DNA of 64,000 nt from Cymbidium sinense (GCA_021442155.1 CM038216.1:90445666-90509665), one strand, 5' to 3'; positions 1-12,339 are shown, counted from the first letter of the stretch. Notes: generated by a model not told the origin, from the sequence alone. A program made the numbers and translations.

Positions 1-79
1 AGGATGTCGCTTGGGTTCCTTACACCTACCTTAAACACATCATGGTGGATTTTCAAAACAAGAATATTTCAACATGGAA

Positions 80-1130
80 GAGATTGAATTCAAAATAGAA
101 TTTTCATTGATGATAATTATTTCAAAACATGATTTATAATATCTATTTAACTAGGGCCTGTTGATTAAAATAATTGGGCACTCTCCCTTATGATTAATAA
201 GTTGATAAGATCCTCTTTGGTAGGCCTTCTCTATGGCAAAAGGGCCTTCCCAAGTGGGTTCAAACTTGCCTCCCATCTTACGAGGCAAAAATTAGTTTCC
301 TTAGAACTAGAATAAGATCTCCTACTTAAAAAGCCCTAGGATGGACAAACTTTTTTTTTGATTGAATCATTTTAGCTTTATACAACTCAAGATTTTAGCA
401 TGCCTGCAAGCATCTCTCCCCCAAACTTTTGAGCTTTTCTAACCGCAACATGGCATTCTACTTTATTTTGATCTTGCTACCCACAACTATCCTTAGTGAT
501 GGGAGTTGGACTTCTAATGGTAGAATGGCTTTGAACCCATACACTAAGGAGAAAGGAGTAGACTAAGTTTGAGTTCTATATGGTGTGGGCCCATGGCTTC
601 AACTTTGCTCATGCCACCATTGCTTGTTGTTGTCAAGTGTCTTCTTTAGTACTTAGATGATAGTTTTGTTGAATGCTTTTTCTATGCTATTTTCCCTTGG
701 GTAGTTGATCGTAGAATACCTCTAATCTATGATGTGTCTCCGGGCAAAGTTGTTGATCTCGATGCGCTTGAATACAACACCATTATCAGATATAATTCAT
801 CAAGACACTCCAAACATATATAGGATATGATTCCTAATAAAGTACAATGCATGCTGAGTTATGACCTCTTTGAGCATAATATCCTTTGACCATTTGGAAA
901 AGTAGTCAGTAGCAGCTAAGATGAACTGATGACCCTTGGAAGAAGGAAGAACAAATGGACCCACTATGTCGGTACCCCAACTCTCAAATGGCCATGAGGC
1001 CAATTTAGGATGTAGAATGTTTGGATGTTAGTGTAGGACTACACCGTGTATTTGACATTGCTGGCATCACTTAGTCGTATCCATGAAAATCTTTGATCAT
1101 CAATTGCTAGTAGTATCCTAGTCTCTTGAT
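80..1130 (-). pseudogene. Integrase domain of copy A
   Basis: Integrase would join element DNA to the host chromosome. Reading leftwards, a decayed zinc-binding end (CQQCQIHG, near 1045-1075) is followed by the catalytic core. The open stretch 800-1003 holds WGTDIVGPF with the first catalytic aspartate and GHQFILAATDYFSKW, both classic for plant Ty3 integrases. Further left, the second aspartate lies in a DNG motif near 775-785 and the segment to about 490 matches the rest of the core (PFSLVYGFKAILPLEV). The C-terminal part is visible at about 190-330 (GGKFEPTWEGPFAIEKAY). Several stops interrupt it. Family assignment is strong and the exact ends are approximate. Confidence 0.87.
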
Positions 1131-1429
1131 CTTGGCTTTCATCTTCAGACCAGATTAGTTGATGCCATATAATCCTGAGTGTACCTAGGTCATGATCTTA
1201 CGAGCTTTGTGCTTGTCTAAACAATGTAACCACATATGATCGAAAGATTGCCAGTACAAGACACAATCCACAATATTATAAGAAAGTGCTCTCTATTTCA
1301 TCTGATGGGCTTGGGACTTCTCTTGAAGTAGTTTACCTTTATTTATGTAATCCATGAATGGTTGCCTCCAATCTAACTCCTCATCCTTCTAGGCAATGGC
1401 TACCTCCCCTTCAAGAGAGTACTTTTTTG

Positions 1430-1930
1430 ATGATTTCAATATCAATAAGGGATACGACTTGTCTATTTTGGACCTTTATTGAAATGGACTCATCCTCAGT
1501 ACATGCCAACTTCTTGGCAAGCTTGGCTAAAGCATACGCTATAATGTTCTCCCCTCAAGGGATTTTATAAATGGTAAACTCTTGGATTTGGGCCAGTAAC
1601 TCCATGGTGTACTTATGGTATTAATGGAGCTTGGGCTTTATAACCTTATAGGACCCAACAATTTGGTTGATAATTAGTTAAGAATCCCCGAAGATGTTGA
1701 TGTTCTAGATAATTAGAGTAATGGCTAACTCAAGCTCGAGCCTCATGTTGGCTTCATTGTTGGTGCAAAGTTGGGCGAGATGATATGAGAATCTCATCAC
1801 ATCATGGTCTGGAGTTAAGAGAACTATTCCTACCCCTGCCTTTCTTGTAATTATAGATTATGGTTCTTCTCCTCTTTGAGAGGAAGCCACACCATCAAAG
1901 TACATCTCCCAGTGGTGAATGCTAGTATCC
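1430..1930 (-). pseudogene. Second (Tat-type) RNase H domain of copy A
   Basis: This domain would degrade RNA in RNA-DNA hybrids. It starts with WEMYFDGVAS at about 1885-1916, carrying the first acidic residue. Then come AQLCTNNEAN near 1745-1775 with the glutamate, and INIFGDS near 1680-1700 with the third acidic residue; the frame shifts between them. Its place between the first RNase H and integrase is what marks the Tat lineage. All three catalytic positions are still visible, but stops and frameshifts break the reading frame. Confidence 0.75.
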
Positions 1931-2202
1931 CCTAAGTTCATGATTTGTTCATTAGGGAGATCATCACTAAGCGAAAAGTCAGCAGGAAGTGGGTGTGCTG
2001 CTAAGAAATTCACTAGCGCTTGTCCTTTCACCGCACGGAGGGGTACAAAGATAATGTCAAATAATGAGAGGATAATTGATCATTGTGCTTACCTTCCATA
2101 TAACATCGATTGTGTCATGAGATACTATAGTGGATTGATCTTAGAGATTAAGTTCACCTTATGAGGAAGCATGTAGTGATGTAGCTTTTGGAATGCAAAG
2201 AT

Positions 2203-2830
2203 TTAAGCTAGACAATACTTCTCAATCGGTGGATAATTAGCCTCAGCAGGGATTAGACGATGACTGAAGTAGTAGAGTGTGTTTTCCTTCCCTTTGTCGT
2301 TGACATAGCACTTGAGTTGATGATGAATGAGTTCATCAAAGATTTGATTCATAGCCCGCTGGTATGTAGCACCGACTTTTTTAAGGCTGAAAGGCATGAC
2401 CTTATAGGAAAAGATTTTGATCGAGATTCTAAAAGCAGTGTTTCTTTCATCTTTAGGGGCCATCTTTACTTAGTTATATCAAGATAAGCCATCCATGAAA
2501 TAGAAGACTATAAGAGATGAGGCAATGTCCACCATCAGCTCAAAGATTGGTAGTCGAAATTAATATTTCAGACATGCCTAAATCTCTAAAATCAACGCAT
2601 ATATGAATTTGGCCATTCTTTTTCTTAACAGGGATAACGTTGGCTAACGTGAATTTTTTCATCGGATGAAAGGATAGATTAGTTTCTTGACTTTAGAAAT
2701 AACATGTTGTTCTAAGTTTAATCATATATGTCTAGGAGCTTGCTTGATAGGATTAGTAGTAGGCTCTATTGCTATTTTATGGAACACTATGTCTGGAGCC
2801 AATGTAGGCATCTCTTCATAACTCCATGAA
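2203..2830 (-). pseudogene. Reverse transcriptase and truncated RNase H of copy A
   Basis: Reading leftwards: LANVIPVKKKNGQ and ICVDFRDL (RT fingers and palm, about 2575-2650), then DERNTAF and KVMPFSLKKVGATYQRAMNQ (2330-2450). The catalytic motif reads CYVND where the active form is YVDD, so one aspartate has become asparagine. Immediately after it the frame jumps to KGKENTLYYFSHRLIPAEAN, which belongs well inside the first RNase H. Copy B contains the missing segment. The fusion reads open from 2463 to 2203 but lacks the RT thumb, the connection domain and the start of RNase H. Confidence 0.87.
2298..2308 (-). other. Internal deletion junction in copy A
   Basis: Copy A passes from the RNase H sequence to the RT catalytic motif within these bases. 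Copy B has about 430 bases between the matching points (about 52122 and 52556). The two ends in copy B carry similar short words (cttcatcatc and gatcatcgac), which suggests slippage or microhomology-mediated loss. The junction base is uncertain by a few positions. Confidence 0.7.
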
Positions 2831-2845
2831 AAGTAGTCCTTAAAC

Positions 2846-3680
2846 TCAGTCAATGGTTTCAATTTTATTCAAAAAAGAATTTATGTATATTGGGCATGGA
2901 TCTTCTTCAATTTCTAAGTTGATTTTCTTGAGGTCGTTGATGGTTGACTTGATCTGTTCTTCGAACCCTGGCGGTGCATCTATGACTTCAAAATCTTTTA
3001 GATCATCTGAAGTTTCTAGGCACAGCTCCTCATATGAGTTAATGTGATATGAAAAGAACCTATCAGGTTCCAAATGATTGCTGATGATTAAGCAGTAATC
3101 ATCATCATTAACTGGACCCACAATACTAAATCCTAGTCCCGATCTTAAATGAGAGCTTTTGCATTTGTTCTTCCATATTCTTTCGAAGTAGTCTGACTTG
3201 TGCTTTGATAAAGTATATGGGATTAACCCTTTCTTTGCTAAATTATGAACACAAGGAAAGTACTAATCAAAAGGTAATTCTATTAAATCTTTATATGAAT
3301 CATCCTCAACTTCTGCATTAACTTCTTGACTTGTGGTAGATTCTCCCAGAAAGAGCCTCTAAGTTTTCACACCTATGGATGACTTAGGAGCTTCATTAAC
3401 TACCAAACCCTCAGCCTTTTGAGAGAAAAGTGGGGTTAAATCTACGGTTCCTAATTGATGGTTAACTATTTCACATATAGACTTGGATACACTTATGCTT
3501 TGTTTGGAGCCCGATCTTTATCACTATCTAGCTCAAGTGTCACCTCTAAGGGAATCTACTATTGAGAAGAGCTAGTTGGTGTGCTAACCATATAACACTC
3601 ATCCTATGAACTAGATTTTTAGTCTATATGGATAGCAGGTGTACTCTTTTATAGTTGGGACATATCTTCTATTGGGTGGC
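2846..3680 (-). pseudogene. Linker between protease and RT, copy A
   Basis: The frame from 3121 to 2846 (GPVNDDDYCLIIS to the end of SFLNKIETID) is the conserved linker found before RT in plant Tat elements. It has a counterpart in copy B at 53099-53362. Upstream, 3130-3680 still shows HNLAKKGLIPYTLSKHKSDY in pieces, also typical of this linker. No protease active-site motif could be read. Similarity to copy B ends near 3682 (53889 in copy B), after which the sequences differ. Confidence 0.7.
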
Positions 3681-3834
3681 CAATAATGAGGTTTTCCACT
3701 CCTGGGACTGCCTTTGAACTGGACTCTTTCTCTGCTTGGTGGAGGTCAGGTTATCCTACCCATATGTTCGAATGGAGTAACTTGTGGGTGGAATATTCGC
3801 TCCACTTCTTCCTCGTCTATTTCCACTTGCCTTT

Positions 3835-3912
3835 ATTTTCTTTTTTTTTTATTTTCTCTTTTCTTTTCTTTTCTTTTCTTTTCTCTTTCTTTTTCTTTCT
3901 TTTTTTTTTTAA
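3835..3912. repeat. Polypyrimidine tract (TTTTC/TTTCT)
   Basis: About 78 bases of nearly pure T and C, a polypurine tract on the strand that carries pol. It lies where similarity to copy B pol has already ended. It could be a simple repeat or a relic of a retroelement polypurine tract; the position alone does not decide. Confidence 0.8.
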
Positions 3913-4079
3913 CTTTGGCCAAGTTCGCAAGAATAGACTTGTTGAACCCAAGCCAAATGAACAAAAACCCATTTGAACCCAAGCCAATTACAATTGAATT
4001 TATATATCAATCCCAAATCCATATATAAACTCAACTAAATCAAACTCAACCCAAAATCAAGCCAACTAAACCCAATTAG

Positions 4080-4900
4080 TCTACTAGACCCAAAGTGGTC
4101 AATTTGACCTATTTGAGCCAAGTTTTAATTCTACCCAATTTGAAGTGAACCAAGTCCATCAAAACCTCTCATCATGATTATTAATCACCCTAGGTTGATC
4201 AATTGTCACAAATTGAGTCAAACTAAGTCAACCCTTTAACCCATATGAACCCAAACTAGCTAAATTGCAACCTAAGCCAAATCCCTTGAAACTAATGATT
4301 CATGCCAAATCAAAATCAATATTTGAATATGACTTGACCTTCAATTAAGTCAAACCAAACCCAATTGGCCCTCTTGACCCATGTTGACCCAAATTGACCT
4401 AAAAGACCAAATTGGGTCAAATAAAAATATAAACCAAATTGATTGCAACCAATGGCTCCAGTTCATTCCAAATTGATTGTTGAAGTTGACCAAAGCTTTG
4501 ATTGGACCCAATTGAATCCAATTGACTTACTTAGCCTAAATTGACCTAAAGGTTCAAGTTGGCCTAAATCAGAAACAAATCCAAATTAATTGAAACCAAA
4601 GCCTACAATCATCTTCAATTGGTCAACTTAACCTATACCAAAACCCAACTTAAGCCAATTTGTCCAATTTGGTCTAATTGGTCAACTTAACCCATTTGAC
4701 CCAAATGAATTCAAATGAGCCAAAATCAAATCCAAGCTAAACTAAACCAAACCATTTGAACCAAAACATCTCAAATGATCATATGAACTTGACCCAACCC
4801 TTGATTTGACCCAATTTTCCAATTGGTCAACTTGCCCCAACCTAACCCAATTTGACCTAAATGAGTCAAATTGAGCCAAACATAGCCAAATCAACACCGA
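4080..4900. repeat. TTGACC-rich low-complexity block, copy A
   Basis: Dense irregular repetition of TTGACC, TTGACCCAA, CAATTGGTCAA and related words, at least a dozen TTGACC/TTGACT words in 0.8 kb. TTGAC(C/T) is the core of the W-box bound by plant WRKY transcription factors, but simple expansion of a short word explains the pattern equally well. A matching block lies at 55190-56060. Confidence 0.7.
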
Positions 4901-6720
4901 TTAACTTGAAATTTGGGCTAACCCACTTTTGGTGAATTTTAAATCTGGCCAAATCAAATCCAATGCCAAATGATTATTCTATCATTGGCTCAAGGGCATC
5001 ACATGAGACAAATCACCCATGTATATGGTCATTTCTATTCCTTATCTACTTGGTACTCTCCCAATGGTCCACCTAGGCACCTAGGACACTACCCAACCTG
5101 ACCCAAGGGGTGGTTGGGTCGGTCATGACCCATGGGAGCTGAAATAACCTCATCCTCAACATTGGAGCATTTGAAACCCATAGGACACCCTTGATTCCTC
5201 CTTGGTATCCACCTCCATACCTTCAACCAACTAAGTCATGCCAACTCACCTCCTCCTTGCCACCCATAACTTTTTGAGATGGTCAGACAACCAATAGAAG
5301 CCAAACTCGATCTCACCATCAGATCAAGATGTTGGGAGGTATACACCCCTCATTTCCACTCAAATACATACAAAAACCTTTCTTTAGACGACTAGCTACC
5401 CAAGACAACTGGCTAGAGCCATTCCCTAAGCTCCCAAACTCATTCCTCGATTGAAAAAAGCCATTCCCATCCATCCTAAAATAGGACACTCCCATTTCTG
5501 ACATAACTTCCCTATTTCTCTAGCAAACTTAAATTAACTTTGCACGCACCTTCCCTAGGCCTCGTAGAGCAAGAACAAATCATCTCCCAAGCTTCACAAG
5601 CACCGAAGCTGGCACTTTGATCAAAGTCGAGCTCCAAATCATTAGTTCGTGGCCATCTAGCAAATTTTGAGGAATTGATCCAATTACTGCTCAACAAGGC
5701 TTCATCTCCACTAGATGAAGCTTCCTCAATTGTTCGAGCCGCCATTCTTGAGCTCCGGTGAGGCATGCTTCCAAAATGAAATTAACTAAGATTTAACTAA
5801 TTAATTAAATCACTTAATCAAATTAAAATCATAATCACATCGGACCTTAATTAATTAAATCATGGCGTAGATCTTTAGGTGTTTAATAACCTATAGGAGT
5901 TTAATGACATTATGGTTAGTCCACATGTGTGGGAAAATCGTAAGAGTAATTAATTAAGTCCATTTATCTAATTAACTATTAATCATGAGCCAATTGCATT
6001 AGACCCCTTCTATTTCCTGGGTTCATTGCAAGTTTATTTTCCATGCATATCATGTTGGCTCATAATTATTTAATTAATTACTTTAAGGTGACATAGGTAA
6101 GGGTAATTAATTCATCTAATTAAGGGTTCAACTTAATTAACCCATAAACTCAACTTAATTACATTTCCTTAAATTAAATCAAATCACTAATGTGGGAATG
6201 GGTTTAACACATCAATTGATGATTTCTCCTCTCCTCTTCAAATCAAATCAAATCCAAAACTTAATTAATAAAGAAGCTTTGGTTTCCTTTAAAGAATCTT
6301 ATTAGATTTGATTGTCCTTAAGAACTAGTTTGGTTGAATGAATCACATGCTTATATTTGATTATCCTCTTTCCAATCATGTTAAATTTGGTATGTCATTT
6401 GAATTCATGCATGCATATTTTCAAAATCAAGTAAAATAAAATTGATTTCCTTTATGTAAGCTTGCATGTGTCGATTTAATTTAATATATGTGTGGCTTTT
6501 ATCACTATTAAATCCAAATGTATTTTTCAAAATCTTATAAATGAATAATAATATGTGTTATGATGTTAGTTATAAATACATAAGAAATGCATGTGCTTAT
6601 AGATTAAGTGTATGAATGTTGAGTTCTCTTTCCCCTATTCATGTGTTTATAGTCTAGAAATCCGGGGAACATGAGGCTTTAGCAAGCCCCAAGCAGGTCA
6701 TTTGATTGCCACTTCCCTGG

Positions 6721-6790
6721 TTTGTTACCTGGTTTGCGAAATCGAAAAGAAGAAATGTTGAATCTAAATTTATTCATTGTTAAAAAAAAT
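6721..6790 (+). pseudogene. GRP 3'UTR fragment (copy 0)
   Basis: The bases GTTACCTGG through AAATGTTGAATCTAAATTT match the last 60 bases of the GRP 3'UTR seen in full at 22576-23022 and elsewhere, followed by the same A-rich end and CCCTAAA repeats. The rest of the copy is missing, cut off by the retroelement sequence ending at 6720. It marks the point where that element, or a rearrangement, replaced the start of a GRP unit. Confidence 0.8.
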
Positions 6791-8979
6791 TTTAAAAAAA
6801 AACCCTAAACCATAAACTAAAATCGAAACCCTAAACCATAAACATTAAACCCTAAAAACCCAAAACCTACAACCCTAAACCTTAAACCCTAAAACTTACA
6901 ACACTAAACCCTAAACCCTAAACCCCAAACCTTAAACCCTAAACCCAAAACCATACCTCAACCATAAACCCTAAACCCTAATTCCTAAAAACCTAAACTA
7001 AATAAAAAATAAAAATAAAATAAATAAATAAATAAAAACATGAACCTAAATAAAATAACAAAATAAAATAAATAAAAACCTAAACTAAAACCTAAACCTA
7101 AAGTTAAACCTAAAAAAAATAAAGAAATAAAAAATAAAAACTAAAATAAATTAAAATAAATAAAAACCTAAATTAAATTAAAAAAATAAAATAAACTTAA
7201 AAAGAAAATGCCTAAATATAATAAAAACTAAATGTAAAATAAAAATAAAATAAACATAAAATAAAAAAAATAAATAAAAAATAAAAACCTAAACCTAAAA
7301 AATAAACCTAAAAATAGATAAAAAATGAAACCTAAATCCTAAACTAAAAAAAACTTAAAATAAACTAAACTAAAATAAAGAAAACCAAAACCTAAAATAA
7401 ATAAAATAAAATAAACATAAACCTAAAATAAACTAAACTAAAATAAAGAAAACCAAAACCTAAAACTAAAATAAACTAAACCTAAACCCTAAACTAAATA
7501 AAATAAATTAAATTAAATCAAACCTGAACAAAAAAATAATAATAAATACCTAAACTTAAACCTAAAATTAAAAAATAAAACCTAAACTTAGAAAATAAAA
7601 TAAAAATAAAACTAAACAAATAATTAAGGATAAACCTAAATCGATACCTAAAAATATACTAAAATAAAAAAGCTAAACTAAAATAATTAAACTAAATTAA
7701 ATGAAAAAGCCAAAATCAAAATAAAAAATAACATAAACTAAAGTAAATAAAAAAATAAACTAAATAAATTAAATAACCCTAAACCTATCGGTTTACTTAA
7801 TTTGAAAACCAAAACTCTAAACCATAAACCCTAAACCCTTAATCTTAAACCCTAACCCTAAATGTAATCCTACACTTAAAACCTTTAAACTAAATCCCTA
7901 AACCCCAACCCCCCACAAAAAGCCTAAACCACAAAACCCTAAATCCCAAAGCTGACCACTAAACTACCACACCCTAAACCCACCCTAAACTGAGCCACTA
8001 GGCTAACCACACACTGAGCCACTAAAACCCTCTAAATCATCCTTGGCAGTAAATGGTGACCACAAACTCCCTAAACTTTGGGCTTTAAACCCAACCACTA
8101 AATTAAACCTCAAAATAAATTAACTAAAACCTAAACCTAAATAGATAAATATATATATAATAAAATAAAAGGTTAAACCCAAACTAATAAAATAAAATAA
8201 AATAATAAAATAAACAAAATAAAATAAATAAACCTAAACTAAACTAAAAATAAAATGAACATATGTATAAAACCTAAACAAAGTAAAACTAAATGTAAAA
8301 TAAATAAATAAATAAAATCAAATAAAACCTAAACCTAAAAAAAGTAAACCTTAAAATAAAGTTAAAATAAAAAAAATAAACTTAAACCTAAACTAAAATA
8401 AATGAAACAAAAATAAATAAAACCTAAACTAAATAAAATAAATAAACTAAAAAATAAACTAAAAATAAAACCCAAAATAAACCTAAAATAAAATATAAAC
8501 TAAACCTAAAAAATAAAATAAAAAACCTAAATAAAAATAAAATAAACCTAAACCTAAAATAAAATAAAAAATAAACAACTAAAATAAACCTAAACCTAAA
8601 CATAAACTAAACCTAAAAATAAACTAAAATAAAACCTAAAAATAAATAAACTAAATCTAAATAAACTAAAACTTAAAACCTCTTGGGTTTAATTTAAAAA
8701 AACCATAAACCACGAACTAAACTACCCTAAACCATAAACCTAAACCCTAAACCCTAAAAACACAAAACTCGTTAACTAAACCCTAACCCACGTATATAAA
8801 CCCTAAACACACCATAAACCCTAACCCTAAACCTAAACACTAAACCTTCCTTCCCACCCTAAACCCTAAACCCTAAACCCTCAGCCCCAAACTCTAAACA
8901 TAAACTTAAAGTAACTAAACAAATTAAAAAATAAACCTAACCCCTGAACCTAATTAACTTAAACCTAAACCTAAACCCT
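6791..8979 (+). repeat. Telomere-like array segment 1
   Basis: Starts with near-canonical CCCTAAA (6800-6970), passes into AT-rich decayed repeat of AAATAAA, AAACCTAAA and AAACTAAA (7000-7790), then a landmark and CCCTAAA again (7790-7990). A partly GC-rich stretch (7990-8090), more AT-rich repeat and a weak landmark at about 8681 lead to a CCCTAAA block (8700-8890) just before the GRP fragment. No gene is visible. Confidence 0.9.
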
Positions 8980-9277
8980 AAGAATTGGAAAAAGTTTGAC
9001 GATAGGAATATCATCGTCAACTAGGATCAGTTTAGATCTAGTGGTGGAGGCAAAGGCAGAGGTTGCGGTTATCGCAGCGGTGGTGGGGGATCTAGCGGTG
9101 CTAGTGGATATGGGGGTGGTGGTCAGAGTAGTGGTGAGTATGGAGGTGGGAGGAGCGACAGAGGTTACAACCGTGGTGGTGGAAAAGAGAGAGAGATCGA
9201 GGATATGATGGTGGATCCTGCTACTCGAGAAGCCAGGATGGTTCTAATGAGCTGGAGAAAGCGAAAGAATGGGATCC
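8980..9277 (+). pseudogene. GRP fragment copy 1 (glycine-rich RNA-binding protein)
   Basis: 5'-truncated fragment of a plant glycine-rich RNA-binding protein gene. The start corresponds to the end of the RRM (NGQNLDGRN-like, here decayed: GRNITVN survives as aggaatatcatcgtcaac). A Gly/Ser/Tyr tail follows in the frame reading SGGGGSSGASGYGGGGQSSG, then the tyrosine-rich end GYDGGSCYS. The open frame at 8996-9208 is a shifted frame of the same bases and not a protein. Unlike most copies it stops right after the coding end (gagctggagaaagcg) and runs into an A run at 9278, so its 3'UTR has been lost. Confidence 0.85.
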
Positions 9278-10194
9278 AAAAAAAAAAAACTAAACTAAAA
9301 TAAACTAAACTAAAAAAATAAAATCTAAACCCTAAACCCTAAAACCTAAACCCTAAAAACAATAAAATGTTAAACCCTAAACAAAATAAACCCCAACCCA
9401 CAACCCAAACCTAAAACAAAACTATAAAACCAAACTAAAAATAAATAAAACCTAACTAAAATAAATAAATAAAATAAACCCCAACCTAAACTAAATAAAT
9501 TTAAAAATAAAATAAAATAGAAACTTAAACTAAAACCTAAACTAAACCTAAAATAAAATAAAATAAAATAAAAAAATAAAAATAAACTAAAAAAAATAAA
9601 ATAAATAAAACTTAAACTAAATAAAAATTAAATAAAATAAAATAAAATAAAATAAAATAAAATAAAACTAAATAAAAAACCTAAACCTAAAAAAAATAAT
9701 CCTAAAAAAATAAAAATAAAACCAAAACCCTAAACTAAAAGGATCAAAACCTATAATAAACAAAATAAAATAAACATAAACCTAAAATAAAAAAATAAAA
9801 TTAAAATGAATAAAACCTAAACCCTAAACCCTAAAAACCTTAAAACTTAAACATAAACAAAATAAAACCTAAAAATAAAATAAAAAAACTGAAACCTAAA
9901 TAAACTAAATTAAAATAAAATCTTGAACTAAAACCTACACCTACCTAAAATAAAATAAAACTAAAATAAAATCAAAATAAATGTTAAACTAAAGACCTTA
10001 ATAAAAATAAAACTAAATATAAAATAAAATAAACCTAAAATATAATAAATAAAAACAAATAAAACCTAAACCTAAAATAAATCTAAAATAAATAAATAAA
10101 ATAAAACCTAAACCCTAAACTTAAAAAAACTAAACAAAATGAACAAAATACAATAAACATAAACCTAAATTAAAATAAACATAAATAAATAAAT

Positions 10195-10500
10195 AAACTC
10201 ACAGGCCCAACCCACCCTGACCACTACCTGACTCCACTGAGCCACCAACCTGACCAAAAAGGCCACTACCACAGGCCACAACTAACTGAGCCACTCTATT
10301 TCTACCCTAAACTAACTCTAAAGCTGACCACTACACCTCTGATCCTAAATCCTACCAACATCCTGAGCCAAACAAACCCTGAGCCTAAACCCTAAGGCCC
10401 TAAACCTAAACCCCCAAACCCAGGCCACAAACCCACTGAGCCAAACCTAAACCCTAAACTGAAACCTAAACATAAACCTAAACCCTAACCACAAAAAACC
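10195..10500 (+). repeat. GC-rich variant telomere-like island
   Basis: CCCTAAA-related sequence in which many A positions read as G or GC words: CCCTGAGCC, AGGCCAC, CTGAGCCAC. It sits between AT-rich decayed blocks and grades back into CCTAAACC at the right edge. Confidence 0.75.
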
Positions 10501-12339
10501 TAAACCTAAAATAAATAAAACTTAAAAAATAAAATAAATAAATAAAACCTGAAACCTAAATAAAATAAAATAAAAAACTAAAACCTCTAAACCTAAACCT
10601 AAACCTAAAAAAATAAAATATAAATTGAAAAGTAAATTAAAATAAAATATATAAAAACCAAAACTAAACTAAAAATAGAATGAACTTTAAAATAAAAATC
10701 CTAAATAAAATAAAACCTAAATATAAAATAAAATAAATAAAATAAAATAAAATAAAACTAAATAAAACCTAAACCTAAACAATAAACCTAAAATAAAACC
10801 TAATCCCTAAACTAAAAAAAACATAAACCAAATAAAAAAATAAAATAAACCTTGACTAAAATATAAATTAAATTAAAATAAGTAAACCTTAACCTAAACG
10901 ATAAAATAAACCTAAAATAAACCTAAATAAAAAAATATTGACAAAAATCTAAAACTAAACTAAAAAATGAAACCTAAAACCTAAACCTAAAAAATAAAAT
11001 AATAACCTAAACTTAAACATAAAAATAAAAAATATAACTGAAATCTAACAAATAAAAATAAAACTACTAAAAATAAAATAAACAAAACCTAAACCTAAAA
11101 AACCTAAACAAAAAATAAATACAAAATAAAAACTAAACTAATAAAAAAATAAATAAACCTAAATAAATATAAAATAAATGAATAAACTAAATAAACCTAA
11201 ACCACTTTACTTAATTTAAAACCTAAACCAAATCCTAAACTAAACCCTAAATCCTAAACCAACCCATAAATCCTAAATTAACCATAAACCCCTAACCTGA
11301 CCCTAAAATCTTACCAAACCTAACCTTAAACTCCATGACTACTAAACCATAAACTAAAACTAAACTAAAGCTAAACTAAATAAACTAAGATCCAAATAAA
11401 TAAACTAAAATTAAAACCTAAACCTAAACCTAAATAAACATAAATAAATAAACTAAAAAATAAACCTAATCCAAAACCTAAACTAAATAAACCTTAGATA
11501 AAATAAAACTGGCGTGGAAACTTAAAACTAAATAAACTTAAACCTAAACCTAAAATACCTAAACTAAATAAATAAAGATAAAATTAACCAACCTAAATAA
11601 ACAACTAAATAAAATAAACCTAAATTAAATTAATAAATTAAATAAAATGCTTAAGCCACTAAACTAAATAATGCCCAAATAAACCAAACCTAAAACCTAA
11701 ATCACCTGAGCTAAACTAAATAAAACTAAAACTAAATCCTAAACGAAAAGCCTAACTGATAAACCTAAACCTGAATAAATAAACCTAAACCTAAAAATAA
11801 ACCTACCTGACCTAAAATAAATATAAATAAAATAAATAAATAAAAATGAGCCTAAACCTAAACCTAAACTAAACCTAAATAAAAACCTGAATCTAAACTG
11901 ATAAATTAAACTAAAACCCATCATAAAATAAATCTAACCTAAACTAAACATAAACCTAAACTAAACCTAATACATAAACCTAAACCTAAGCTAAATTCAT
12001 AAATATACCAAAAATAAATAAAATAAACTAAAATAAACTAATAAAATAAACCTAAACTAAACTTAGGCCTAAAAACTAGGCCAAAACCTAAACCTAAACC
12101 TAAAATAAATAAACTAAAATAAACTAAAACATAAATAATAAACCTAAATGTAAACTAAATAAATAAAATAAAATTAACCTAAACCTAAACTAAAATTAAA
12201 TAAACTTAAACTAGGCACAAACCTAAACCTAAACCTAAAATCCTAAACTTTGCCAAAAAAGCTAAACCTAAACCTAGGCTAACCAATCCTAAACCTAAAT
12301 AGGCCTAGATAGCCTAAATAAATAAATAAATAAAAAAAT

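Larger units (their letters stand above)
1..3682 (-). pseudogene. Ty3/gypsy Tat-lineage pol remnant, copy A
   Basis: Broken retrotransposon polyprotein read right to left: pre-RT linker, reverse transcriptase, a piece of the first RNase H, a second RNase H, then integrase. Each domain is recognisable only in short stretches joined by frameshifts and stops. The second RNase H between RT-RNase H and integrase is characteristic of the Tat/Ogre lineage of plant Ty3/gypsy elements. Base 1 of the window aligns with about 49906, where copy B begins, so the left edge cuts the element near the 3' end of pol. Gag and protease are not recognisable. Copy A has lost about 0.43 kb between RT and RNase H that copy B keeps. 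It cannot encode a working enzyme. The lineage call is firm; element boundaries are not. Confidence 0.88.
3682..6720. mobile_element. Non-coding retroelement sequence beside pol copy A
   Basis: About 3 kb with no convincing coding frame. From about 3915 it matches the order seen beside copy B from about 55080: a part rich in AACCC/TTGACC, a less repetitive part (5000-5770), then an AT-rich part with many TTAATTAA words (5770-6700). The words CATTGCAAGTTTA and GGCTCATAATTATTT near 6020-6070 recur at 58020-58080. It is probably LTR and/or untranslated sequence of the same element, but I could not identify TG...CA ends or a primer-binding site. The right boundary is sharp: GRP 3'UTR sequence starts at 6721. 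The minus-strand frames at 5319-5766 match nothing I recognise. Confidence 0.6.

Noticed and set aside
1..3682. Integrated plant pararetrovirus
   Set aside because: An integrase core and a second RNase H are present in Ty3/gypsy Tat order. Movement-protein or coat motifs typical of pararetroviruses were not seen.
3686..4028. Two overlapping Phe-rich frames
   Set aside because: Both run through the polypyrimidine tract at 3835-3912 and have no similarity beyond it.
5319..5766. Minus-strand frames with Ser/Glu-rich peptide as a host gene or gag
   Set aside because: No recognisable domain, no matching frame at the equivalent place in copy B (56600-56950), and no zinc knuckle. Left as non-coding.
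8996..9208. Val-rich frame over GRP copy 1 (also 63169-63351 and part of 20179-20388)
   Set aside because: Frame-shifted reading of the glycine-rich tail (GGTGGT read as Val/Val). The correct frame gives Gly/Ser/Tyr.
11739..11924. Minus-strand Phe/Arg/Leu-rich frames in AT-rich repeat (also 15736-15930 and 21019-21300)
   Set aside because: Translation of the degenerate telomere repeat (TTTAGG and TTTATTT) gives Phe/Arg/Leu/Ile periodicity by itself.
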